Below, in pieces: positions 13,001 through 27,000 of a stretch of DNA of 64,000 nucleotides. Under the pieces are notes generated by a model. The model worked only from the letters and a program-made list of their open reading frames with translations. It did not search any database and had not been told where the DNA came from. Source of the stretch: Aristolochia californica (taxonomy: Eukaryota > Streptophyta > Magnoliopsida > Piperales > Aristolochiaceae); the NCBI GenBank assembly GCA_029961685.1, contig JARWKL010000001.1, positions 29,524,295 through 29,588,294 of the forward strand. Direction: 5' to 3'. The translations under genes and the position numbers were made by a program. How positions within the stretch are numbered: position 1 is the first letter of the stretch; each line of letters starts with the position of its first letter.

Positions 13001-16000
13001 GCATTTCAGTTTTAGATGAACTCTTTTTTCTTAAATCAAAACTTTGAGTTTTCGCTCTCCCTTCATCCCGAAAACCAAATAGGCAAATAGATCACAACAA
13101 AATGAAAATTTTAGATTTGATGTATTTGAAAATTTTAAAACAATAACAAATGTAAGTAAAGAAAATTCATACATGCACCTCAAATGAACACAAAAGTTTT
13201 TTGTCCAAGTTTGGGAAGTTCCGCTTGTTGAACCCTAAAAGCTTGGAATTTTATAAGAAAGAGATTTCTTCCACACATGCATTAAAAATGGATATACATG
13301 CTTGAAACATGTCAAATATGCAAATCACCTGTGGATCCAAACCTTTTAAAGTGAATAACAAACGCTCATTAAATTCTCAAGTGAACATGCGGTGGGATAT
13401 TTACCTGAGTCAAACAAGCAATTATTTTTCCCATTTACAAAAACTTGACCCAACGATCATATATGATTGTAAAGTGACTTATCATGCGTAAAGGGCTATA
13501 TTACATAAGAAATGATTTATGGATTGGGAGTCAACACTCAGTTAAAAATCCCCCGCCTCCCCTTTTTCTCGATGATTGAAAAATCTAATATATAAAAACA
13601 AAAAAGAGCTTACAATCGAAAAAGTTATAGACACTCTTTGGAATTTTGTCTCTCTACATTTGTGCATGATGTATTTCCATTTTAGATGTACTCTTTTTTC
13701 TTAAATCAAAACTTTGAGTTTTCGCTCTCCTTTCATACTGTAAACCAAAACGGCAAATAGATCACAACGTAATGAAAATTTTGGAGTTTATGTACGGAAA
13801 AAATTTAAAACAATAACAAATGTTAGTAAAGAAAATTTATTCACACAGCACAAATGATGACAAAATTTTTGTGGTCCAAGTTTGGGAAATTCCACTAGTT
13901 AACCCCCAACAACTTGGAATTTTATGAGTAAGAGATTTCTTCCACACATGCTTTAAAAATGGATATGCATGCTTGAAACATGTTCAAAATGCAAATCACC
14001 TATGGATCCAAACCTTTTACAGAGAATAAAAAACGCTCATTAAATTCTCAAGTGAACGTGCGGTGGGATATGTACCCGAGTCAAACAAGCCATTTTTTTG
14101 CCCATTTAAAAAAGGCTGACCTAACGATCATAAAGGATTGTAAAGTGATTTATCATGCGTAACAGGCTAGATTACCCTAAGAAATGACTTATGGATTGGG
14201 AGTCAAAACTCAGTTAAAAATCCCCCGTCTCCCCCTTTCCTTATGATTCCACAACCTGATATATAAAAAATAAAAAGAGCTTACAATCCCTAAAAATTAT
14301 AGACACACTTTGGAATTATCTATCTCTACATTTGTGCATTGTGCATTTCCATTTTAGATGTACACTTTTTTCTTAAATCAAAACTTTGAGTTTTCGCTCT
14401 CCCTTCATCCTGTAAACCCAAAAGGCAAATAGATCACTACAAAATGAAATATTTAGAGTTTATGTATGTAAAAAATTTATAAAAATAACAAATTTAAGTA
14501 AAGAAAATTTATTCGCACACCTTAAATGAACAAAAAAGTTTTGTTGTCCAAGTTTGGGAAATTCCGGTAGTTCAATCCTAAAAGCTTGGAATTTTATAAG
14601 AAAGAGATTTCTTCCACACATGCGTTAAAAATGGATTTGCATGCTTCAAACATGTTAAAGAGGCAATTCATCTATGGATCCAAACCTTTTAAAGAGAATA
14701 ACAAATGCTCATTAAATTCTCAAGTGAATGTGCGGTGGGATATTTGCCTGAGTGAAACAAGCACTTATTTTTCCCATTTACAAAAAGCTAACCTAATGAT
14801 TATAGATGATTGTAACGTGATTTATCATGCGTAAAGGGCTATATTACCCTAAGAAATGACTTATGGATTGGGAGTCAACACTTAGTTAAAAATCCCCCGC
14901 CTCCGCCTTTTCTCGACGATTGCAAAACCTATTATATAATAACAAAAAAGAGCATACAATCCCAAAAAATTACAGACACTCTTTGGAATTATGTCTCTCT
15001 ACATTTGTGCATGATGCATTTCCATTTTAGATGTACTCTTTTCTCGTAAATCAAAACTTTGAGTTTTCGCTCTCCCATCATCCCGTAAACCAAAAAGGCA
15101 AATAGATCACAACAAAATGAAAATTTTAGAGTTTATGTATGGAAAAAATTTAAAACAATAACAAATGTAAGTGTAGAAAATTTATTCTCACACCACAAAT
15201 GTACACAAAAGTTTTGTTGTCCTAGTTTTTGAAATTCCATTAGTTCAACCATAACAGCTTGGAATTTTATAAGAAAGAGATATCTTCCACACATGCTTTA
15301 AAAATGGATATGCATGCTTGAAACTTGTTAAAGATGCAAATCACCTATGGATCCAAACCATTTAAAGATAATAAATAATAACTAACGCTCATTAAATTTT
15401 CAAGCGATGTGCGGTGGGATATTTACCCGAGTCAAACAACTATTATTTTGCCCTTTACAAGAAGCTGACCTAACGATCATAGATGATTGTAAAGTGATTT
15501 ACCATGCATAACGGGCTATATTACCCTAAGAAATGACTTATGGATTGGGAGTCAACACTCAGTTAAAAATCCCCCGCTTTCCCCTTTTCCCGACGATTGC
15601 AAAACGTAATATATAAAAACTAAAAAGAGTTTACAATCCCCAAAAATTTCAAACACTCTTTGGAACTATCTCTCTCTACATTTGTGCCTTTTGGATTTCC
15701 ATTTTAGATGTACTCTTTTTTCTTCAATCAAAACATTGAGTTTTCGGTGTCCTTTCATCCCGTAAACCAAACCGGCAAATAGTTCACAACAAAATGAAAT
15801 TTTTTGTGTTTAAGTAGGGAAAAAATTTAAAACAATAATAAATTTCAGAAAAGAAAATTTATTTACACCTCACAAATGAACACAAAAGGTTTTTTGTCCA
15901 AGTTTGGGAAATTTCACAAGTTGTTGACCGTAACAGCTTGGAATTTTATAAAAAAGAGATTTCTTCCACACGTGCTTTAAAAAGGGATATGCATTCTTGA

Positions 16001-16003
16001 AAC
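10001..16003 (+). repeat. Monomer block partly duplicated at 18.7-24 kb
   Basis: The monomer at 10001 carries CGATCGGTGGG and GATGGAAAAGTG, shared with 20018 and 55991. The next one (10673) shares GAACGGGCGGTGGG with 20689 and is shortened to 627 bp by a deletion near 10841-10850. Monomers at 11300 and 12635 share CATTCAATT and GTGGAATATTTACTCGAG with each other and with 18671. Monomers 13309 and 13980 match 22017 and 22690, including AAATGATGACAAAATTTTTG at about 13850 and 22563. The unit at 15325 is lengthened by a small AATAAATAATAA duplication near 15370. Confidence 0.7.
13980..14162 (+). other. Recurrent 60-codon open frame inside monomers (example copy)
   Basis: The frame begins at the monomer landmark ATG and ends at the TAA of CATGCGTAAC. 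The predicted peptide is basic and polar, with a middle segment like RWDIYPSQTSHYF and an end like IIDDCKVIYHA. It has no signal peptide, membrane segment or family I recognise. Comparable complete frames occur in 29 of 91 monomers, including those at 8716, 11971, 13309, 16004, 20018, 22017, 22690, 26039, 28059, 30753, 32101, 46103, 46777, 47451, 48126, 49476 and 52174. Many others are broken by stops shared across a subfamily: TCTTAAGTG in the monomers at 4717 and 7384, and ACAATAAGC in those at 2693 and 6049. Differences between intact copies often change the amino acid. I infer a chance frame spread by array amplification. Confidence 0.3.
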
Positions 16004-19000
16004 ATGTTAAAGATGCAAATCACCTTTGGATCAAAACCTTTTAAAGAGAATAACAAACGTTCATTAAATTTTCAAGCAAACGTGCGGTGGGATATTTACC
16101 CGAGTAAAACAAGCCATAATTTTGCCCATTTACAAAAAGCTAACCTAACAATGATAGATGATTGTAAAGTGATTTGTCATGCGTAACGGGCTATATTACC
16201 CTAAGAAATGACATATGTATTGGGAGTCAACACTCAGTTAAAAATCCCCCGCTTTCCACTTTCTCCGACGATTGCAAGACTTGATATATAAAAACTAAAA
16301 AGAGATCACAATCCCTAAAAATTATAGACACTCTTTGGAATTATCTCTCTCTACATTTTTTCATTGGGCATTTCCATTTTATATGTACTCTTTTTTTTAA
16401 ATAAAAACTTGTAGTTTTCGCTCTCCCTTCAACCCGTAAACCAAAAAGGCAAATAGATCACAACTAAATGAAAATTTTAGAGTTTATGGAGGGAAAAAAT
16501 TTAAAACAATAACAAATGTCAGTAAAAACATTTTATTCACACACCACAAAAGAACACAAAATTTTTGTTGTCCAAGTTTGGAAAATTCCACAAGTTTAAC
16601 CCTAATAGCTTCAAAATTTTATAAGAAAGAGATTTCTTCCACACATGCTTAAAAATGGATATGCATGCTTGAAACATGTTAAAGATGCAAATCACCTTTG
16701 GATCCAAACCTTTTAAAGACAATAACAAATGCTCATTAAATTCTCTAGTGAACGTGCTGTGGGATATTTACTCGAGTCAAACAAGGCAATATTTTGCCCA
16801 TTTAAAAAAACTGACCTAACGATCATGGATGATTTTAAAGTGATTTATCATGTGTAACAAGCTATATTACCCTAAGAAATGACTTATGGATTGGGAGTCA
16901 ACGCTTAGTTAAAAATCCCCCGCCTCCCCCTTTTCCATCGATTGCAAAACCTGATATATAAAAAGTAAAAAGAGCACACAATCCCTAAAAATTACAGACA
17001 CTCTTTGGAATTATCTCTCTCTACATTTGTGCATTGTGAATTTCCTTTTTAGATGTACTCTTTTTTCTTAAATCGAAACTTTGAGTTTTCACTCTCCCTT
17101 CATCCCGTGAACCAAAAAGGTAAATAGATCACAACAAAATGAAAATTTTAGAGATTATGTATGGAAAAAATTTAAAACAATAACAAATGTACGTAAAGAA
17201 AATTTATTCACACACCACAAATGAACACAAAAGTTTTGTTGTCCAAGTTTGTGAAATTCCACTAGTTCAACCCTAACAGATTGGAATTTTATAAGAAAGA
17301 GATTTCATCCCCACAAACTTTAAAAATGGATATGCATGCTTGAAACATGATAAAGATGCAAATCACCTATGCATCCAAACCTTTTAAAGAGAATAACAAA
17401 CACTCATAAATTCTCAAGTGAACGTGCTGTGGGATATTTACCCGAGTCAAACAACCATTATTTTGGCCATTTCCATAGATGATTGTAAAGTCATTTATCA
17501 TGCGTAACGGACTATATTTCCCAAAGAAATGACTTATAGATTGGGAGTCAACACTGGGTTAAAAATCCCCCTCCACCCCCTTTTCCCGACAACTGGAAAA
17601 CCTGATATACAAAAACTAAAAAGAGCTCACAGTCCCTAAAAATTGCAGACACTCATTGGAATTTTATCTCTCTATATTCGTGCATTGTGAATTTCCATTT
17701 TAGATGTACTCTTTTTTCTTAAATCAAAATTTTGAGTTTTTGCTCTCCCTTCATCCCATAAACCAAAAAGGCAAATAAATCACAACAAAATGAAAATTTT
17801 AGAGTTTATGTATGGAAAATTTTTTAAAAAATAACAAATTTAAGTAAAAAATTTTAATTTACACACCACAAATGAACACAAAATTTTTGTTGGGTATGGG
17901 AAATTCCACTAGTTCAACCCTTAACTGCTTGGAATTTTATAAGAAAGAGATTACTTCCACACATGCTTTAAAAATGGATATGCATGCTTGAAACATGTTA
18001 AAGATGTAAATCACTTATGGATCCAAACCTTTTCTAGAGAATAACAAACGCTCATTAAATTCTCAAGTGAACGTGCGGTGGGATATTTACTCGAGTCAAA
18101 TAAGCCATTATTTTGCCCATTTACAAAAAAGTTGACCTAATGATCATAGATGATTGTAAAGTGATTTATCATGCATAACGGGCAAGATTACCCTAAGAAA
18201 TGACTTATGGATTGGGAGTCAACACTCAGTTCAAAATCCCCCGCCTCTCCCTTTTCCCGATGATTGCACAACCTGATATATAAAAACAAAAAAGAGCATA
18301 CAATCCTTAAAAATTACAGACACACTTTGGAATTATCTCTCTCTGCATTTGTGCATTGTGCATTTCCATTTTAGATGTACTCTTTTTTCTTTAAATCAAA
18401 ACTTTGAGTATTCACTCTCCCTTCATCTCGTAAACCAAAAAGTCATATAAATTACAACAAAATAAAAAAAATTAATGTTTATGTAAGGAGAATATTTAAA
18501 AGAATAACAAATTTTAGTAAAGAAAATTTATTCACACACCACAAATGAACACAAAAGTTATGTTGTCCAAGTGGGAAATTCCACCAGTTGTTGTCCCTAA
18601 TAAATTGGAATTTTATAAGACAGAGATTTCTTCCACACATGCTTTAAAAATGAATATACATGCTTGAAACATGTGAAAGATGCATATCACCTACGGATCC
18701 AAACTTTTTAAGAGAATAACATACACTCATTCAATTCTCAAGTGAACATGGGGTGGAATATTTACTCGAGTCAAACAAGCCATTATTTTGCCCATTTACA
18801 AAAAGCTGTCTTAATGATCATAGACGATTGTAAAGTGATTTATCAAGTGTAATGGGCTATATTACCCTAAGAAATGACTTATGGATTGGGAGTCAACACT
18901 CAGTTAAAAATCCTCCACCTCCCCCTTTTCCCAATGGTTGCAGAACCTGATATATAAAAACATACAAAGAGCTCACAATCACTAATAATTACAGACACTC

Positions 19001-20017
19001 TTCTGAATTATCTCTCTCTACATTTGTGCATTGTGCATTTTCACTATAGATGTACTCTTTTTTCTTAAATCAAAACATTGAGTGTTCACTCTCCCTTTAT
19101 CCCGTAAACAAAAAAGGCAAATAGATCACAACAAAATGAAAATTTTAGAGTTGTTGAATGGAAAATTTTTAAAGCACTAACAAATGTAAGTAAAAAAAAA
19201 GTTATTCATACACCACAAATGAACACAAAAGTTTTGTTGTCCAAGTTTTGGAAATTCCATTAGTGCAACCGTCACAGCTTGGAATTTTATAAGAAAGAGA
19301 TTTCATCCCCACATGCTTTAAAAATGAATATGCATGCTTGAAGCATGTTAAAGATGAAAATCACCTATGCATCCAAACCTTTTAAAGAGAATAACAAACG
19401 CTCATTAAATTCTCAAGTGAACATGTTGTGGGATATTTACCCAAGTCATACAACCATTATTTTACCAATTTTCAAAAAGCTGACCTAACGATCATAGATG
19501 ATTGTAAAGTGATTTATCATGCGTAACGGATTATACTACCCTAAGAAATGACTTATGGATTGGGAGTCAACACTCAGTTAAAAATCCCCCACCTCCCCCT
19601 TTTCCTGATGATTGCAAAAACTAATATATAAAAACTAAAAAGAGCTTAAAATCCCAAAAAATTATAGACAATCTCTGGTATTATCTCTCTCTTCATTTGT
19701 GCATTGTGCATTTCCATTTTAGATGTACTCTTTTTTCTTCAATCAAAACTTTGAGTTTTTGCTCTCCCTTCATCCCGTAAACCAAAAAGGCAAATAGATC
19801 ACAACAAAATGAAAATTTTGGAGTTTATGTATCAAAAAAATTTAAAACAATAATAAATGTCAGTATAGAAAATTTATTCACACACCACAAATGAACACAA
19901 AATTTTATAGTCCAAGTTTTGAAAATTCCACTAGTTGTTGACCATAACAGCTTGGAATTTTATAAGAAAGAGATTTCTTCCCCACATTCTTTAAAAAAGG
20001 ATATGCATTCTTGAAAC
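16004..20017 (+). repeat. Mixed-type monomers, six units
   Basis: The monomer at 16004 shares AAATCACCTTTGGATC and an aspartate-to-asparagine-type change pattern with that at 11971, six monomers earlier. The monomer at 17347 is 648 bp because about 25 bp are missing near 17475 (TTTTGGCCATTTCCATAG). The monomer at 18671 is of the CATTCAATT type. No gene and no inserted element is present. Confidence 0.65.
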
Positions 20018-23000
20018 ATGTTAAAGATGCAAATAACCTACCGATCCAAACGTTTTAAAGAGAATAACAAACGCTCATTAAATTTTCAAGTGAACCATCG
20101 GTGGGATATTTACCCGAGTCAAACAAGCCATTATTTTGCCCATTTACAAAAAGTTGACCTAACGATCATAGATGATGGAAAAGTGATTTATCATGCGTAA
20201 CGGGCTATATTACCCTAGGAAATGACTTATGGATCGGGAGTCAACACTCAGTTAAAAATTCCTTGCCTCCCCCTGTTCTCGACGATTGCAAAACCTGATA
20301 TACAAAAACTAGAAAGAGCTCACAGTCCCTAAAAATTATAGACACTCTTTTGAATTATATCTCTCTACATTTTTGCATTGTGCATTTCCATTTTAGATGT
20401 ACTCTTTTTTCTTAAATAAAAATTTGGAGTTCTCGCTCTCCCTTCATCCCGCAAACCAAAAAGGCAAATAGATCACAACAAAATGAAAATTTTAGAGTTT
20501 AAAATTGGAAAAAAATTTTAAAAAAACAAATGTAATTAAAAAAATTAATTGACACACCACAAATGAACTCAAAATTTTTGTTGTCCAAGTTTGGGAAATT
20601 TCACTAGTTCAAACCTAACTGCTTGGAATTTTATAAGAAAGAGATTACTTCCACACATGCTTTAAAAATGGATATGCATGCTTGAAACATGTTAAACATT
20701 CAAATCACCTATGGATCCAAACCTTTTAAAGAGAATAACAAACGCTCAATAAATTCTCAAGTGAACGGGCGGTGGGATATTTACCCGTGTCAAACAAGCC
20801 ATTATTTTGCCCATTTAAAATAATCTGACCTAACGATCATAGATGATTGTAAAGTGATTTATCATACGTAACGGCTATATTACCCTAAGAAATGACTTAT
20901 GGATAGGGAGTCAACACTCAGTTAAAAATCCCCCGCCTCCTCCTTTTCCCGACGATTGCAAAACCTGATATATAAAAACTAAAAAGAGCTTACAATCCTT
21001 AAAAATTACAGATACTCTCTACATTTGTGCGTTGTGCAGTTGCATTTTATATGTACTCTTTTTTCTTAAATCAAAACTTTGAGTTTTCGCTCTCCCTTCA
21101 TGCCGTAAACCAAAAATGCAAATAGATCACAACAAAATGAAAATTTTAGATTTTATGTATGGAAAAAATTTAAAACAATAACAAATGTTAGTAAAGAAAA
21201 TTTACTCGCACTCCACAAAACAAGACAAAAGTTTTGTTGTCCAAGTTTTGGAAATTCTACTAATTAATCGATCACAGCTTGGAGTTTTCTTAGAAAGAGA
21301 TTTCTTCCACACATGCTTTAAAAATGGATACGCATGCTTTAAACATGTTAAAGATACAAATCACCTATGGATCCAAACCTTTTAAAGAGAATAACAAACG
21401 TTCATTAAATTGTCAAGTGAACGTGCGGTGCGATATTTACCCGAGTCAAACAAGCCATTATTTTGCCCATTGACAAAAAGCTTACCTAATGATCATAGAT
21501 GATTGTAAAGTGATTTATCATGCGTAACGGGCAAGATTACCTAGGAAATGACTTATGGATTGGGAGTCAACACTCAGTTAAAAATCCCCGGCCTCCTCCT
21601 TTTCCCAACGATTGCAAAACCTGATATATAAAAAAATAAAAAGAGCTTAAAATCCCTAAAAATTACTGACACTCTTTGGAATTATATATTTCAACATTTG
21701 TGCATTATGCATTTCCATTTTAGATGTACTCTTTTTTCTTAAAACAAAACTTTGAGTTTTCGCTCTCCCTTCCTCCGGTAAACCAAAAATGCAAATAGAT
21801 CACAACAAAATGAAAATTTTAGAGTTTATGTATGTAAAAATTTAAAACAATAACAAATGTAAGTAAAGAAAATTTTTACATACACCACAAATGAACACAA
21901 AAGTTATGTTGTCCAAGTATGGGAAATTCTGCTAGTTCAACCCTAAAAGCTTGGAATTTTATAAGAAAGAGATTTCTTCCACACATGCTTTAAAAACGGT
22001 TATGCATGCTTGAAACATGTTGAAGAGGCAAATCACCTACGGATCCAAACCTTTTAAAGAGAATAACAAACGCTCATTAAATTCTCAAGTGAACATGCGG
22101 TGGAATATTTACCTTAGTCAAACAAGCAAATATTTTTCTCATTTACAAAAACCTGACCAAACGATCATAGATGATTGTAAAGTGATTTATCATGCATAAA
22201 GGGCTATAATATCCTAAGAAATGACTTATGGATTGGGAGTCAACACTCAATTAAAAATCCCCTGCTTCCCCCTTTTCCCGACGATTGCAAAACCTAATAT
22301 ATAAAAACTAAAAACAACTTAGAATCCCAAAAAATTTTAGACACTCTTTGGAATTATGTCTCTCTAAATTTTTACATGATGCATTTCCATTTTAGATGTA
22401 CTTTTTTTTCTTAAATAAAAACTTTGAGTTTTCAGTCTCCCTTCATACTGTTAACCAAAAAGGCAAATAGATCACAACCAAATGAAAATTTTAGAGTTTA
22501 TGTATGGAAAAAATTTAAAACAATAACAAATGTTAGTAAAGAAAATTTATTCACACACCACAAATGATGACAAAATTTTTGTTGTCCAAGTTTGGGAAAT
22601 TTCACTAGCTAACCCCTAACAGCTTGGAATTTTATTAGTAAGAGATTTCTTCCACACATGCTTTAAAAATGGATATGCATGCTTGAAACATGTTAAAGAT
22701 GCAAATCACCTATGGATCCAAACCTTTTAAAGAGATTAACAAACGCTCATTAAATTCTCAAGTGAACGTGTGGTTGGATATTTACACGAGTCAAACAAGC
22801 CATTATTTTGCCCATTTAAAAAAAGCTAACCTAACGATCATAGATGATTGTAATGTGATTTATCATCCGTAACGGACTAGATTACCCTTAGAAATGACTT
22901 ATGGATTGGGAGTCAACACTCAGTTAAAAATCCCCCGCCGCCCCCTTTGCCCGATGATTGCTCAACCTGATATATAAAAACAAAAAAGAACTTACAACCC

Positions 23001-24023
23001 GTAAAAATTACTGACACTCTTTGGAATTATCTACTTCTACATTTTTGCATTGTGCATTTCCATTTTAGATGTACTCTTTTTTCATAAATTAAAACTTTGA
23101 GTATTCGCTCTCCCTTCATCTCGTAAACCAAAAAGGCAAATAGATCTCAACAAAATAAAAAATTTAAATTTTATGTATTGAAAAAATTTAAAACAATAAC
23201 AAATGTTAGTAAAGAAAATTTATTCACACACCACAAATGAACACAAAATTTTTGTTGTCCAAGTTTGGGAAATTCCACTAGTTGTTGACCGTAAAAGCTT
23301 GGAATTTTATAAGTATGAGATTTCTTCCACACATGCTTTAAAAATGTATAAGCATGTTTGAAACATGTTAAAGATGCAAATCACCTATGGATCCATACCT
23401 TTTTAAGAGAATAACAAACGCTCATTAAAATCTCAAGTGAACATGTGGTGGAATATTTTCTCGAGTCAAACAAGCTATTATTTTGCCCATCAACAAAAAG
23501 ATGACCTAATGATCATAGATGATTGTAAAGTGATTTATCATGCCTAACGGGCTATATTACCCTAAGAAATGACTTATAGATTGGGAGTAAACACTCGCCT
23601 CCCCCTGTTCCTAAAGTTTGCAAAACCTCATATATAAAAAAATAAAAAGAGCTTACAATCCCTAAAAATTACATACACTCTTTGGAATTATATCTCTCTT
23701 CATTTGTGTATTGTGCATTTCCATTTTAGATGTACTCTTTTTTCTTAAATCAAAATTTTGAGTTTTCGTTCTCCCTTCATCCCGTAAACAAAAAAGGCAA
23801 ATAGATGGCAACAAAATTAAAAATTTAGTGTTTATGTATGGAACAAATTTAAAACAATAAAAAATGTAAGTAAAGAAAATTTACTCTCACAGCACAAATG
23901 AACACACAAGTTTTGTTGTCCAAGTTTTGGAAATTCAACTAGTTCAACCCTAAGAGCTTGGAATTTTATAAGAAAGAGATTTCTTCCACACATGCTTTAA
24001 AAATGGATATGTATGCTTGAAAC
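20018..24023 (+). repeat. Second copy of the 10-14 kb monomer series
   Basis: Monomers at 20018, 20689, 22017 and 22690 are the counterparts of 10001, 10673, 13309 and 13980. The offset changes from about 10,017 bp to about 8,709 bp, so two monomers were gained or lost between the copies. The monomer at 20689 is shortened near 21012, where CAGATACTCTCTACATT has lost about 18 bp. The monomer at 23365 lacks about 14 bp near 23595, deleting the AGTTAAAAATC segment before the C-rich island. Confidence 0.7.
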
Positions 24024-27000
24024 ATGTTAAAGATGCAAATCACCTATGGATCCAAACCATTTAAAGGGAATAACTAATGCTCATTAAAATTTTAAGTGAA
24101 CGTCCGGTGGGATATTTACTCGAGTCAAACAACCATTATTTTGCCCATATACAAAAAGCTGACCTAACGATCATAGATGATTGTAAAGTGATTTATCATG
24201 CGTAACGGGCTATATTACCCTAAGAAATGACTTATGGATTGGGAGTCAACACTCAGTTAAAAATCCCCCGCTTCCCCCTTTTCCAGACGATTGCAAAACC
24301 TGATATATAAAAACAAAAAAGAGTTTACAATCCCCAAAAATTACAAACACTCTTCGGAATTATCTCTCTCTACATTTGTGCATTTTTCATTTCCATTTTA
24401 GTTGTACTCTTTTTTCTTCAATCAAAACTTTGATTTTTCGTTCTCCCTTCATCCCATAAACCAAAACGGCAAATAGATTACAACAAAATGAAAATTTTAG
24501 AGTTTATGTGGGGAAAAAATTTCAAACAATAACAAATGTCAGTAAAGAAAATTTTTTCACCCCCCACAAATGAACACAAAAGTTTTGTTGTGCAAGTTTG
24601 GGAAATTCCACAAGATGTTGACCCTAAGAGCTTGGAATTTGATAAAAAAGAGATTTTTTCCACACATGCTTTAAAAAGGGATATGCATGCTTGAAACATG
24701 TTAAATATGAAAATGACCTTTGGATCAAAACATTTTAAAGAGAATAAAAAACGCTCAATAAATTCTCAAGTGAATGTGCGGTAGGTATTTACCCAACTAA
24801 AACAAGCCATAATTTGGCCCATTTACAAAAAGTTAACCTAACAATCATAGATGATTGTAAAGTGATTTATCATGCGTAACGGGGTATATTACCCTAAGAA
24901 ATGACATATGAATTGGGAGTCAACACTCAGTTAAAAATCCCCCGCCTTCCCCTTTTCTCGACGATTGCAAGACCTGATATAAAAACTAAAAAGAACTCAC
25001 AATCCCTGAAAATTACAGATACTCTTTGGAATTATCTCTCTCTACATTTGTTCATTGTGCATTTCCATTTTATATGTACTCTTTTTTCTTAAATAAAAAC
25101 TTTTAGTTTTCGCTCTCCCTTCATCCCGTAAACCAAAAATGCAAATAGATCACAACAAAATGAAAATTTTAGAGTTTATGTATGGAAAAATTATAAAAAA
25201 TAACAAATGTAATTAAAATCTGTTTTTTCACACGCCACAAATGAACACAAAAGTTTTGTTGTCCAAGTTTGGGAAATTCCACTAGTTCAACCCTAACAGC
25301 TTAGAATTTTATAAGAAAGAGATTTCATCCACACATGCTTTAAAAAAAGATATGCATGCTTTAAACATGTTAAATATGCAAATCACCTATGGATCCAAAC
25401 CCTTTAAACTGAATAAAAAATGCTCATTAAATTTTCAAGTGAACGTGCGATGGGATATTTGCCGAGTCAAACAGGCCAATATTTTGCCCATATACAAAAA
25501 GCTGACCTGACGATCATAGATTATTGTAAAGTGATTTATCATGTGTAACGGGCTATATTACCCTAAGAAATCTCATATGGATAGGGAGTCAGCACTCAGT
25601 TAAAAATCCCCCACCTCCACCTTTTCCCGATGATTGAAAAACCTGATATATAAAAACTAAAAAGAGCTTACAATCCCTAAAAATTACAGACACTCTTTGA
25701 AATTATCTCTCTCTATATTTGTGCATTGTGCATTTTAATTTTAGATGTACACTTTTTTCTGAAATCAAAACTTTGAGTTTTTCGCTCTCCCTTCATCCTG
25801 TAAACCAAAAAGACAAATAGATCACAACAAAATAAAAATTTTAGAGTTTATGTATGGAAAATATTTAATACAATAACAAATGTAAGTAAATAAAATTTAT
25901 TCACAAACCACAAATGAACACAAAAGTTTTGTTGTCCATGTTTGGGAAATTCCACTAGTACAACCCTAATAGCTTGGAATTTTATAAGAAAAAGATTTCA
26001 TCCACACATGCGTTAAAATTGATATGCATGCTTGAAACATGTTAAAGATCCAAATCACCTATGGATCTAAACCTTTTAAAGAGAGTGACAAGCGCTCATT
26101 AAATTCACAAGTGAACGTGCGGTGGGATGTTTACCCGAGTCAAACAAGCCATTATTTTTCCCACTTACAAAAAGCTAACCTAACGATCAAAGATGATTGT
26201 AAAGTCATTTATCATGCATAACGGGCTATATTACCCTAAGAAATGACTTATGGATTGGGAGTCAACACTCAGTTAAAAATCCCCCGCCTCCCTCTTTTCC
26301 CGACTATTGCAAAATGTAATATATAAAAACTAAAAAGTGCTCACAATCCCTTAAAATTATAGACACTCTTTGGAATTATCTCTCTCTACATTTGTGCATT
26401 GTGCATTTCCATTTTTGATCTACTCTTTTTTCTTAAATCAAAACTTTGAGTTTTGGCTCTGCCTTCATCCCATAAACCAAAAAGGCAAAAAGATCCCAAC
26501 AAAATGAAAATTTTAGAGATTATGTATGGAAAAAATTTAAAACAATAACAAATGTAAGTAAAGAAAATTTATTCAGACAACACAAATGAACACAAATATT
26601 TTGTTGTCCAAGTTTGGGAAATACCACTAGTTCAATCCTAACAACTTGGACTTTTAAAGAAAGAGATTTCTTCCACACATGCTTTAAAAATGGATATGAA
26701 TGCTTTGAAAATGTCAAAGATGCAAATCACCTATGGATCCAAACCTTTTAAAGAGAATAACAAACAATCATTAAATTCTCAAGTGAACATGCTGTGGGAT
26801 ATTTACCTGAGTCAAACAAGCCATTTTTTTGCCCATTTACAAAAAGCTGACCTAATGATCATAGAGGATTGTAAAGTGATTTATCAAGCGTAATGGGCTA
26901 TATTACCCTATGAAATGACTTATGGATTCAAAGTCAACACTTAGTTATAAACCTCCCCCAAATCCCCCTTTTCCCAATGATTGCAAAACTTGATTTTACA

